64,000 nucleotides of DNA. It comes from Strongyloides papillosus (Eukaryota; Nematoda; Chromadorea; Rhabditida; Strongyloididae). The translations under genes were made by a program, and so were the position numbers. The notes under the pieces were generated by a model that searched no databases, had not been told where the DNA came from, and saw only the letters and a list, made by a program, of their open reading frames with translations. The stretch lies in NCBI GenBank assembly GCA_005656395.1, contig SRSI01000027.1:124001-188000 (forward strand), written 5' to 3'. This document shows positions 45,832 to 55,681 of this stretch, piece after piece (position 1 is the stretch's first letter; each line of letters begins with the position of its first letter).

Positions 45832-46085
45832 ATTTTATTTATTTCTGTGTAAATTTTTCTTTATATCCAATAAATTATTTTAAAATATATTTGTCGTATC
45901 ATTTATTTTTCTACGATTTAAAAAGAAATATTTATGATTTTTAAATTATTATGTATTAGTATATTCTCATAATATACATATACATATAAAAAATATGTGC
46001 ATGTTGCACGTTTTATAATTGTATGTAATATTTTAAATAATTGACTACATATTTATTTAAAGAGTATATTATAAAAAATTTTTTG
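45797..46085 (+). repeat. Inverted duplicate, copy 1
   Basis: ACACACAAAAACTCATAGCT onward for about 290 bp is close to the reverse complement of 52955-53229, including TATGTGCATGTTGCACGTTTT. The copies are about 6.9 kb apart and enclose gypsy-2. Confidence 0.85.
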
Positions 46086-46165
46086 TATGTTAAACGTCTT
46101 AAAATTGTATGTAATATTTTAAATAATTTATTACATATTTGTTTAAAAAGTATATTATATAAAAC
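46008..46165 (+). repeat. Two-copy tandem duplication, period 86 bp
   Basis: The segment from ACGTTTTATAATTGTATG at 46008 recurs as ACGTCTTAAAATTGTATG at 46094, followed by the same TAATATTTTAAATAATT...ACATATT. Confidence 0.7.
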
Positions 46166-46589
46166 ATTTTTTAAAACATATTTTTAATATTTTCATCCAA
46201 TTATTATAAATTTAAGATGAATTTATCTAAAATAAAACATATATTTAACGTAAAATAATTGTGTTATATAATTATTTTTTCTTTTCCATATGCTTGAAAA
46301 GAGTCAAAAATATTGTTCAAAAATGTCTTTATTAAACTAATATAATCACTTTAAAAAAGTGATTTTATACAAATAAAATGTATTTATTATGAAGTATTAT
46401 TTTTAAGTAATAAACTTTGACACAAACAAAAATCTAATTGTTTTTTAAGCAAAATTAATTATTGATATAAGTGGAATTGTGTGACACGAAAAGACGATTA
46501 AAAAAAATTATAAATAAAAACTATTATAAATAAAGATTACATACGTAATTAATGTTTTATTAATTTATCTATTATTTAATATACAATTT

Positions 46590-47740
46590 CAATTATCTAT
46601 ACCAAAAAGAAATAAGAAAAAAAAATTTGTCTCTCACATAACTCTCTTCAAATTCAACCGATTTTTATGGGTAAATAGCCAAAAGATGTGTTTTTTTCTA
46701 ACTAGAGGGGCTGGATTAGTTTCAAAAACTTTTGCCCAAATTATCTTTAAAAAACACTCTTTTTTGACCCCTTTTTTAGTATGGTTTTGTTTAGAGAATA
46801 ACTTTCTTCAAAGTTAGTAAAAAAATTTGATTATATGTGATTTAAAAGGTACACTTTCAGAATAGTTCGGAAACATAATAATATTAAGGTTGAATAACAA
46901 TTGGCTGAGTTATGGTCCAAAGAGTGGTGACTATTTGGAAAAAAAGATTTAAAATTAAAATAGCTATAAATTAGTCAAAACTTGATGAAATCATATAAAA
47001 TGGTATCTGTTTTAGAGATCTACGTCTAACTAAAAAAATAAGAGTCTAACGAAGTTTATATCTTAACAACGAAAGAAGTTATGTTAATTTTTATGCCAAT
47101 ATTTTAGCTTTTTTTCCACTTTTTTCATAAAAATCAATTTTGTCTTCAGCATAACTTTCCTCAAACTTAATCATTTTTTATGGTTAAGTAGTCATTAGAT
47201 GTGTTTTGTTCTAACTTAATGCGGAAAATGGGTTTTAAAACTTTTGGTCCATAAATGGCTAAATTGTTTTTAAAAAACATCACTTTTTCGGACAATTTTT
47301 TGCATAGTTTTGTTCCAGAAATAACTCTTTTCAAAGTTAATAAAATTTTATGGTCTATAACTTATTTGAAAGGTACAAGTATGGAATAAGGGGGAAACAC
47401 AATAGCATTAGTATTGATACAAAATTGGCTAAGTTATGGGTCAATAAGTGATGACTATTTTTTTGGTAGAAACTAAAAAGTTAAACAGCTATTACTTAAT
47501 GGAATCTTTATAAAATTAAGTATTTATAATCTTTTTTATATAGATATAAGTCTAACTTAAAAAATGAGACTATTGCGAAGTTTACAGCTTATCTAGAAAA
47601 CGATTTATGCAATTTTTAGTATCATTTTTCTTGCTTTTTTCTATTTATTTTGTAAAAATCAATTTTGTTCCAGACATAACTCTTTTCAAACTTGATCATT
47701 TTTTATGAGTAAATTTTTATTAAAACTTTTGGATTGTATC
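46590..47740. repeat. Dispersed non-coding repeat (copy 2)
   Basis: Similar to the reverse complement of 21700-22618. Its first 100 bp match 63900-64000 directly (CTATACCAAAAAGAAATAAG...ACATAACTCTCTTCAAATT). Internal subrepeats recur about every 460-560 bp. Confidence 0.7.
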
Positions 47741-47985
47741 CTATAAAATAAAACATATATAAAATATAAAGAACCATCAAAAATAATGTAGGGGATATAA
47801 AATTAACGTATAAAAAGGAGGGGGGAGATAGGTTGGTAATTTTTCCATTAATTTAGGAGATTTTGTTAATTTAAATTCCAAGTGTTCCTTCTCTTTTTTC
47901 GTTGCAAGAGAGGAACTCTTACTTATGGTTAAACATTTAAAAGTTGCATTTTTTTTAACTTAAGGCCGCCCGTCGATTCATCACT

Positions 47986-49173
47986 GGCTATTTTGCTTTT
48001 TTCGACATTGGTAAAATGTGTATTAACAATGAGTATTTTGTATTGTAATGTATCTTAACTGTATTAATCTTATAGTTATGGCACATTTTCTTATCTTGTT
48101 AACATATATAACCTTTTGTTATATATGAATTATGCAATAACATGAAATTTTAAAAATGATGCAAACTTTCATAGATGGCAATTTTTTATGATACAAATAT
48201 ATTAATGTATTATGAATACATTATTAGAAGTAAATATTAGTCAGTTTATCATTGATAAAAAATAATTTTGAGTAATAATAAAGATAATAAACAACAATAA
48301 CCAGTAATATCAATAAAATTTTTTTTATTTTTATCTTTATAATATAACTATTATTAAAATTACAAAAATGCAATTGTCTAGTATATAGAGTTTAAAAATA
48401 ACCTTTATGTTAAAATTACTGTAATTATTATCAATTTTTTTTTAGTTTTACAAATATATAATTATGCCCTAAATAATTATTTTCCATTAAACTTGTAAAA
48501 TTAGTTTTTTAATTATTAGCTTTGGACATACTTGTAATTTATAAACTTTTATATTATAAAATCTTTTCATAAAACATAAATGTTTTTTTACTAGAATTTG
48601 AAAAATTAATATTTAAACAGAAAAAATGAGTTTCTTAATTACTATCATTCATAAACTATATTAAATAGGAATAAATGCTTGTTATTAATACTTATAATGT
48701 AATTTTTATTGTTATCATTATTGTAAATTTAAAATAAGTTATATAAAATATTTCCAGTATAATAATTTATGTAACTTTATTAAAATATTCATTAATTATA
48801 CTTTGTTTACTATTATTTATTTAATAATTTCAGTAGTACTATAAAAAACAATTTATTAATTACATTAATATCTTATACTTCTATTTCGCTTTTTTATGCA
48901 CTATTACTTGTCTATTTTGCTTTTTTATACACTGTTACTTGTCTATTCTGCTTTTTTATACACTGTTACTTGTCTATTTTGCTTTTTTATACCCTATTAC
49001 TTGTCTATTTTGCTTTTTTATACCCTGCTACTTGTCTATTTTGGTTTTTTATACACACTGTTACTTGTCTATTTTGCTTTTTTATACACCGTTATATATA
49101 ATACAAAGGAACTTTAGTCCAAATTGTTATATATTATAGTGTTAAAACAGGTGTCGAAAAAAGCAAAATAGCC
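47986..49173. mobile_element. TIR element with 22-bp perfect termini and subterminal tandem repeats
   Basis: GGCTATTTTGCTTTTTTCGACA at 47986-48007 recurs inverted at 49152-49173. Inside the right end a roughly 31-bp unit is repeated about seven times (48885-49095), and each unit carries CTATTTTGCTTTTTT, the TIR core. No coding frame; open frames at 48896-49139 simply read the tandem repeat. It ends 14 bp from the stop of gypsy-2, so it has probably split that element from its missing 3' LTR. I find no convincing target duplication. Confidence 0.75.
48885..49095 (+). repeat. Tandem array of about seven 31-bp units
   Basis: The unit is like TTATACACTGTTACTTGTCT followed by ATTTTGCTTTT, with small variants (CCCTATT, CCCTGCT, CACACTGTT). 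Confidence 0.9.
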
Positions 49174-49187
49174 GAGTCCACTTGTGG

Positions 49188-50399
49188 TCACACTCCATAC
49201 AAGCTAGTGGTGAAACGACGTGCCGCCGATAGTTCCCGATTTTTATCTTGAAAAAAACGTTGGAGAGGAGTATATTTTTCATTATCTTTACCATATGGGG
49301 TTTGGCGAGACTTTTCTAGGACTTTCTGGATTGCTTTAGTTTTCGGGATGTTGTCATCGTACATTTTTTGTAAATCGTATTTCAAAGTTTTTACCATGCG
49401 TACGGCCTTGCCGTTAGTATAATGTTCAAACGGTATTGAAAAATGTGGTTCAATTCCTTTTGAGCATAAGTAGTCCGTTAATTCTTTACTTCTGAAATTT
49501 GATTGATTGTCGAACTGTATCATATCAAATGTTCCGGTAAGTTGAATTATTTGATCTATAAACTTTATGACTGTTATAGCACGCATGTTACTAATCCACG
49601 ATGCAAACGTGTAGTTACTATATGCTTCAACCAAAGTGATAAAGAATGAAGAGTAAGCTTCACTGTACCCAATATCCACGTAAGCTTTCTGCATTAAAGA
49701 GTATTTTATCTTTCTATTTGTTTTAGGTATACGTAATTCCTTATTCTTATAGCAGGCAGAACAATTACTAAGAAAGGACTTGACAATGGTAGTGAATCCG
49801 ACACAGGAAAATTTTCTTTGTATTCTTTCAACCATTATAGCATAACCTTCGTGAGATTTATGTAGTAAACGACATAAATGTGAAACGGTGGACTTTGGTA
49901 TAACAATCTTACCATCTAAAGTAGTAACTAACTTATCTTGTGATATTTTGAAATTTGATAATTTTTGCATGTGTTTTGGTAAAGCTGTGATATCATTTGA
50001 CTTATTTGTTCCATCTAAAAAAGTATAAAGTAATTGTATATGTTCATCACGTTGTTGAAGTTCTTGCCATTCTGGCCTAGACGGGAAAAAGTCCCAGTTG
50101 AAAGATCTATTTATTGAACATATTTGAATAGCCGGAAATTGTTCAGCATTACCAGTTTCAACTACCTTTAAACATCTGGATAGACAGTCCGCTATGAAGT
50201 TGGACTTTCCTTCCATATATTTAATTGTTTTAATACGATACTGTTGCATATGAAGTTTCCATTTATTCAGACGTGTTGAAAGATTTGGTTTAGAAAAAAT
50301 GTACGTCAGACATTGGTGGTCCGTTATAATGGTTACAGGAACTCCGTACAAAATCAAATTCATGTGTGTCAATGCTGCTGAAATTGCTAATGCTTCCAA
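49188..50399 (-). pseudogene. gypsy-2 RNase H end and integrase
   Basis: Begins at EALAISAALTHM, the second RNase H acidic helix, then TIITDHQCL and FIADCLSR. Integrase has the HHCC module (HLCRLLHKSHEG...CSACYKN), then the acidic residues in YVDIGYSEAYSS (about 49680), MIQFDNQSNF (about 49510) and a FEHYTNGKAVRMVKTL block. In that block the usual catalytic Glu (N-G-x-A-E-R) reads K-A-V-R, so the Glu appears lost. Stops at 49188. Confidence 0.85.
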
Positions 50400-51994
50400 G
50401 TCGGTAGGGGGTGGTTCTTTTCACTCCCATGTAAAGATCGATTAAACATGGCAATAATTTTCATGTCTCCGTTCACCTTTTGAAGCAAAACTGCGCCTAT
50501 TCCAATTTTGCTAGCATCTGTTAGGAAGAATGGCCAAGATTCATCTAGAACTTTAGCAAAGTTAGGTGCAGTTAGAATGGGGGCTTCAAGAAGACTCTTC
50601 TTTACTTTCTGGAAGCTTTCCAGAGCTTGTTCAGTCCAGGTGAAGGTTGGTTGAGTGGAAAGATCATATAATGGTTTTGAATCAATTGTATAGTTCTTTA
50701 AAAATCGACGTAGGAAGTTTGCAAGACCAAGGAATGACAACAATGTTTTCTTATTTTGTGGTATTGGAAAGTCCATTACCTTTCTTAATTTTTCTGGGGA
50801 CATAGCAAGACCGGAAGAAGTAAGTCTCATACCTAAGTAACTAACCTCTTTTTGTAAAAATTTTGACTTCTTAAGATTCAATTTTAGTTCGTATTTTTGT
50901 AGTAATTGGAAGATTTCATTTAATATTTGAAGGTGTAAAGTTGTAGAAGAAGTGGCAACTAAAATGTCATCGATATAAATGTAGACATCAGTGGGATATT
51001 TTTCTAAAACAGGCTTGAGAACCATTTGCATGATTTTTTGGAAAATCCCAGGGGCTACTGATAACCCAAAAGGTAAAACAGCAAACTGGTAGTGTTTTAC
51101 TCCAAAATTAAAAGCTGTGATCACTTGAGCTTCTGGAGAAAGTTTCAACTGCCAATATCCTTTATTAAGATCCATTGTGCTAAAAACCGATTTGTTTTCC
51201 AACTGTACAAAAATATTGTCAATCAACGGTAACGGTAAATTTTTATAACGTATATGTTGATTAACTTTAACAAAATCCAGGCACATACGGATAGAACCAT
51301 CTGGTTTCTTAACAGGAAGGATAGGTGAGTTGTATGGACTCTCACTTTCAACTATTACGCCCATCTGTTCCATTTCTTTTATTTGTACTTGCAGATCTTG
51401 AAAAACTGCTACTGGAATTGGACGAGACTTCTGTTGTACAGGTTTTTCATCAAGTAGTTCAAAAGTAATTGGTGGGATTTTTGACGATGGTTTATGAAAC
51501 CCTGAGGAAGCAACTACATCATAATATGACAATAATTTCTCAACAGTTGTATCCGGACTTATATTATTTACTGACCATAATCTTTGCAATTTGGATTGAA
51601 GTGTAGGAGATTTTGATAGTGCATTAGTTCCTAAAATAGCATCGATGTTATTTAGTGATTGTACAACTAACATGGGTACCAAAATATCTTCTACTAATAG
51701 TTCCACCGATCCAAGAAGATGTAAAGGTTGATTTTGCACGTCGCTGACTATGATACGAGGATTTTTCTTAATGACTGGAAGTGGATGTATTTCTTTTACT
51801 TTAGAGATTGTAATGAGTGAAACTTCAGCTCCTGAATCTAGAAGACAATTACTTTCTTTACCTTGTACATTACATACAACTACACTTTTTTTACCATTTA
51901 AGACAAGGCGATAAACATTTAAGATTTTATTATCATCATCAATAATATCTATGGGTTTATCACATTCAATTAAGTTTACTTTTTTACGAAAATC
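50387..51994 (-). pseudogene. gypsy-2 protease, RT and start of RNase H
   Basis: Open from the codon after TAA 51995 down to 50387 with no ATG at its start. The protease motif CLLDSGAEVSLIT is near 51840. RT follows with MCLDFVKVNQHI, STMDLNKGYWQLKLS and VYIYIDDILVATS (about 50960), then the RNase H opening FFLTDASKIGIGAVLL (about 50510). The frame ends within RNase H at KNHPLPTWKH, where the family has a T-D-L-E-A-L motif; the continuation is found one frame over, indicating a small indel in a C-run near 50400. Confidence 0.88.
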
Positions 51995-52830
51995 TTATTT
52001 TGTAGTTGATGGACCAGTATTCTCTTTTTTATAGGTAGGATCACGTTGAGTTTCTTTCTTTAATGCTGCCAAGACTTTAGCTTTCAATAAAGAATTTTCT
52101 CTATTTGATGAACAGTAGTAGTCGAAGATTTCATCGTAACGTTTTAATCCTTTTGCAGCGGCCAACCAATACTTAGCAATTTCTGAATCTGGCAAATGAC
52201 GAAGCTCAGATAGTTCGTTAATCCATCCTTGAAGACGGTTGATGTATTGTATTGGTGAATCTGCCTTTCTACTATTGTTGATCAGTAATTGCTCCAAGAT
52301 AATTTCTCTCCTCTTATTTGAAAAGTTGGGCTTGTAGTTTTCTATCCAGGCATCAGCAAATTCTTTGAAGTTATTGTAATCCTCAATTTTCAATGCTTTA
52401 TAAGCAATAAGAGCTCCTCCTGATAGATATTCTTTAAAAAGTTGGTGTTGCGAAGTTGTTTCTAACCCGCCATAACGCATTTCAAACTTTTCTAAGAATT
52501 CACGAGGATTCTTGTCATCATAAGGTTGAAGAACTGGTAAATCGACTTTTTCTTTGCCAGAACATTTTGTACCATCTTTCATTCTTCTCTTTAAGCATCC
52601 ATACTTGTATGCAAGAGTGAAGATAAGAGGCATGTGTTCAGCGAGAATGTCTTTATTTGCATCAGTAATTTGTTCAGATCAATTTCGCCTGTAGCATCAC
52701 ATATATCCGCCAAGAACATTCCTCGTTGTTGTGCATCTGCAGACTCTGTTTTGATTGATTCAATCGGTGGAACCTCCATGTTGTAACCTTTGCTCATAGC
52801 TAAGGCTATGAGTTTAGCACCAAAATCCAT
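51995..52830 (-). pseudogene. gypsy-2 gag
   Basis: The reading begins at ATG 52830, 51 nt upstream of the PBS and so inside the LTR, and crosses the PBS in frame as SKGYNMEVPP. The first segment (79 aa) loses frame near 52600. The rest of Gag (212 aa, from about 52633) reads YDDKNPREFLEKFEMRYGG and a retrotransposon-gag-like region with helices and LRHLPDSEIAKYWLAAAKGL. It ends at TAA 51997-51995. No zinc knuckle is visible. The protease that follows is in the same phase after that stop, so the stop may be a nonsense lesion or a readthrough site. Confidence 0.8.
52764..52778 (-). promoter_or_regulatory. gypsy-2 primer-binding site (tRNA-Gln)
   Basis: On the minus strand TGGAGGTTCCACCGA gives 15 nt of match to the expected tRNA-Gln 3' end, the longest of the three elements. 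Confidence 0.85.
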
Positions 52831-52954
52831 TTATTTCAGTGAAGACTAAACTGATTTATTATAAAAAACATGCTTTTTAAATAGAAAATAATATAATTAA
52901 AATTATCATAATAAAATTATTAATTAGCATTTATAAATATTTATATTTAAATAT

Positions 52955-53229
52955 TACACTCTTTAAATAAATATGTAGTCAATTATTTAAAATATTACAT
53001 ACAATCATAAAACGTGCAACATGCACATATTTTTTAAATGTATATGTATATTACGAGAATATACTAATACATAATAATTAAACAATCGTGAATATTCTTT
53101 TTTAAATCGTAAAAAAATAAATGATACTACAAATATATTTTAAAATAATTTATTGGATATAAAGAAAAATTAACACAGAAAAAATTAAAATTTTTCAACT
53201 ATGTTTCATAGCTATGAGTTTTTGTGTGT
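52955..53229 (-). repeat. Inverted duplicate, copy 2
   Basis: Reverse-complement partner of 45797-46085, located just upstream of gypsy-2 in its orientation. Confidence 0.85.
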
Positions 53230-53329
53230 AACTACCAATTCATAATATTTTGAATAACTATTATTCTAAATAAACATTTTAAAATATTTTTAAAAATTTT
53301 GTATATTTAATTTTATTTCTACATTTTTT

Positions 53330-53960
53330 ATGTTTGAGATACGGACGGTTAATGATCAAAAATAGAACAACAACATAAATATTTTTGTTAGAAAAATATT
53401 ATCAATGTCGAAAAATTAAATAAACAGGTCAAAATCTCTAAATTGATAAATTGCTTTGAAAATAGTTAATGTTTGACTAATCATAACTTCCAAATTTAAT
53501 TGTAATTAATAGTACTATACTCATTCGAAAGATATTTGTTTATTCTATCAGAATAATAATGAACGAACTTTAAAATTACTTCATCTAAATGTTATTGTTA
53601 AAAAATTCAGAATTTCAAAAAAAATAATAGTTTTTTTTTTCTACATTAAAAAATCCGACATCGTTGTTGAACTTTTATATGTTAATGATGTTTCAAAATT
53701 TGTAAAAAACAAGATATTCTTTTATAATCAATAGCAATTATAAAAATAGTTTTTTGTAAAAAAAAATTGGCATGAAATTGAAAAATGTACCTAAACTTTA
53801 AAGATCTATAGCCTTGTTTTGAATCTAAATTTCTTTATGAAACCTGTAAAACAATAATGCTATGTATTTCAGTTATAAAGTAGTTATAATACTACATTTG
53901 TGTTCTAAAAATAAGTAAAGTTATAAACTCGAATATCTGGAAGGTTTTACACACGTTGTT
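53330..53960. repeat. Degenerate TACAGGGTG-family repeat (inverted)
   Basis: Contains ACTCATTCGAAAGATATTTG, then TTCTATCAGAATAATAATG and, at its end, AATATCTGGAAGGTTTTACAC. These correspond to inner and outer blocks of 21180-21645 and to the complement of 63384-63460. The terminal CAGGGTG itself is not preserved. Confidence 0.5.
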
Positions 53961-54634
53961 TTGTATTTTTGTTTTTTATGAAACCATTTTAAACTTTTTA
54001 TTCATTTAAAAAAAAAACTTGTAAGAGATATAATGAAAATCGAAATGTTTTAGACTAAATATTTATAATTTAATTTACAAATGAAAAAAATAATAAAAAA
54101 ATTTTTGAATAGCAATTGAAATTGTAAATTTTTTTAACTTGTTTTTTGTAGAGTTTAATATTGATATGATAAAGTCAACAAAGTTGTAAAGTTTTTCTAA
54201 TCTAAGATAAATATAAAGTTTTTGCAACCCGTACGCTGATTGGTCAAAAATCAATCTTTAATTTTAAGAAAAGAAGAGTGAAATGTTGATTTCAAATAAA
54301 CTACATGAAAACATGAAACATTTCACTGACTTGATTTCATTTATAACTTTGTTTATTACGCAAATTATCTTTTAATGCTAAGCGTTAATATTCTTACTCA
54401 TATTAAATAAATACTTATAAGCTTATACTATATTGTTTTTAAAAAATTTATGTTTTTTCATTTAAGTTTATTAAAAACTTTACTATATATTCCGATTGAT
54501 TGTTCGTTCTTTTCTAGTACACTTTAAAAACAAACAAATCATATAAATTTTAATTATTTAATAAAAATCTGATTTCTATAATAATATAATTTTTTTAATC
54601 TATGTAAAAATAATATTAATATTTATCTTTAGCT
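53961..54634. other. AT-rich non-coding stretch
   Basis: Nothing recognised before the conserved upstream block of gene B. Confidence 0.5.
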
Positions 54635-54754
54635 CTATTTGCTGTTCTCTGATTAATAAAAATTTAAATATTAATTTTTCAATAATTTTTGTATTGTAAT
54701 TTCTAGTATTTAAGGATGATTTATTTCTAAAACATTAAAGTAAAATATTTAAAA
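54635..54754 (+). promoter_or_regulatory. Conserved upstream block of gene B
   Basis: Counterpart of 18511-18628; see that entry. Confidence 0.65.
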
Positions 54755-55197
54755 ATGAAAGTCATTAATACATTAACACTACTTATAATTATTTTAACAT
54801 CTAAAACGCTTGTATCTCCTAAAGAATTTCCTGTTTTCTATATTTATATTAATGCCAAACCTAAATGTCTTTGTCCTAATGACCAAGTAGAACTAAGATT
54901 GACATCAATTGAATTGAAACATAGTTTTCCAAGAGGGAGCTGCGAAAACAAGGAAAGAATTTTTGCAATAATAGGTAAAAGTGATTTGACAAGTAAGTAC
55001 ATAAATGAGAAAAATAATTAATTTATTTAAAAGATCTTACGCTTGCATTCCAGCATACAGAAGGTGGTTCAACATTTAAAACAATAAACAAAATGAACGT
55101 TAATACACAATGTTCTCGCATTGAAATTAACAGGGCCTTTTTTTTCTATGAATATACTATATATGATTTTACTTGTGATGAATCTAAAATAATGTAA
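54755..55197 (+). CDS. Secreted protein B, paralogue of protein A (two exons, 133 aa)
   Basis: Exon 1 is 54755-54992 and exon 2 is 55034-55197. The 41-nt intron has donor GTAAGT and acceptor TTTAAAAG. It splits a codon after base 1, the same phase and position as in gene A. The signal peptide MKVINTLTLLIIILTS parallels MKVSKTLTVFIIILIS of A, and both proteins then have a Cys-Pro turn (CLCPNDQVEL here, ICPGGKLEF in A) and a Cys about 25 residues on. Exon 2 encodes a Cys-containing domain with an aromatic run (AFFFYEY) and ends CDESKIM. It lacks the acidic tail and most sequons of A. The mature parts are strongly diverged. gypsy-3 inserted 130 bp downstream, leaving the gene intact. Function unknown. 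Confidence 0.7.
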
Positions 55198-55326
55198 AGC
55201 CTGCACAGAAAAAAAAAGCATATTTTGTATCCTTAATAATGTAAATAATTTTAAAATTTTTATTTTTTGTTCAGTCAAATTTAATATTTATTTATTCTTT
55301 TTTGACTGACAATATTTTGTTAAATA

Positions 55327-55527
55327 TGTAATGAACGGTTGACTGGAAAAGAGTGAAAACCAATCTATTCAACAAAGACAACTAAAAATCAAATATTTAC
55401 GCATCAAGTAATATCAAGGCCTTCTGAGGAGTATATAAGAAAGAGAATTTATATAAAATATGTTGTTAGTGATTTCGGTATATCAATAAACATCTATTAT
55501 AATATTAATATTTCTGCATTCATAACA
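55327..55527 (+). repeat. gypsy-3 5' LTR (201 bp)
   Basis: Identical to 62519-62719. A TATA-like GTATATAAG lies near 55430 and AATAAA near 55487. Confidence 0.97.
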
Positions 55528-55539
55528 TGGAGGTTCCAC
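55528..55539 (+). promoter_or_regulatory. gypsy-3 primer-binding site (tRNA-Gln)
   Basis: TGGAGGTTCCAC directly after the LTR matches the tRNA-Gln 3' end. Here the ATG at the junction opens a frame that stops after a few codons, and the true start is ATG 55682. Confidence 0.85.
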
Positions 55540-55681
55540 GTTGAACTAATTTATTCCTGCGTCCGCTAAAAATTTACTATTCTCGAGATTGGATGATACT
55601 GCTATTATTCGTCTATAGCAGATATATTATATGTACTATATGGGTATAACTTTATAATTGAACATTGCAGACCTTTGACGC

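Larger units (their letters stand above)
49188..52830 (-). mobile_element. gypsy-2: decayed Ty3/gypsy element, 3' LTR not found
   Basis: The minus-strand order gag, protease, RT, RNase H, integrase spans 52830 to 49188. A tRNA-Gln PBS at 52778-52764 follows an LTR-like end (...TTACAACA at 52779). At least two frame breaks and one in-frame stop interrupt it, and no second LTR is recognisable between 46100 and 49188, where the 47986-49173 element sits. Clearly older than gypsy-1 and gypsy-3 and related to gypsy-1 (shared N-MEVPP start and gag pattern). Confidence 0.88.

Noticed and set aside
48896..49139. Tyr/Leu-rich open frames
   Set aside because: They read the 31-bp tandem repeat in two phases; no independent coding evidence.
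49188..52830. Programmed frameshift interpretation of the gypsy-2 frame breaks
   Set aside because: The break near 50400 falls inside RNase H, not at a domain boundary, and the integrase Glu is also changed; decay is the simpler explanation.
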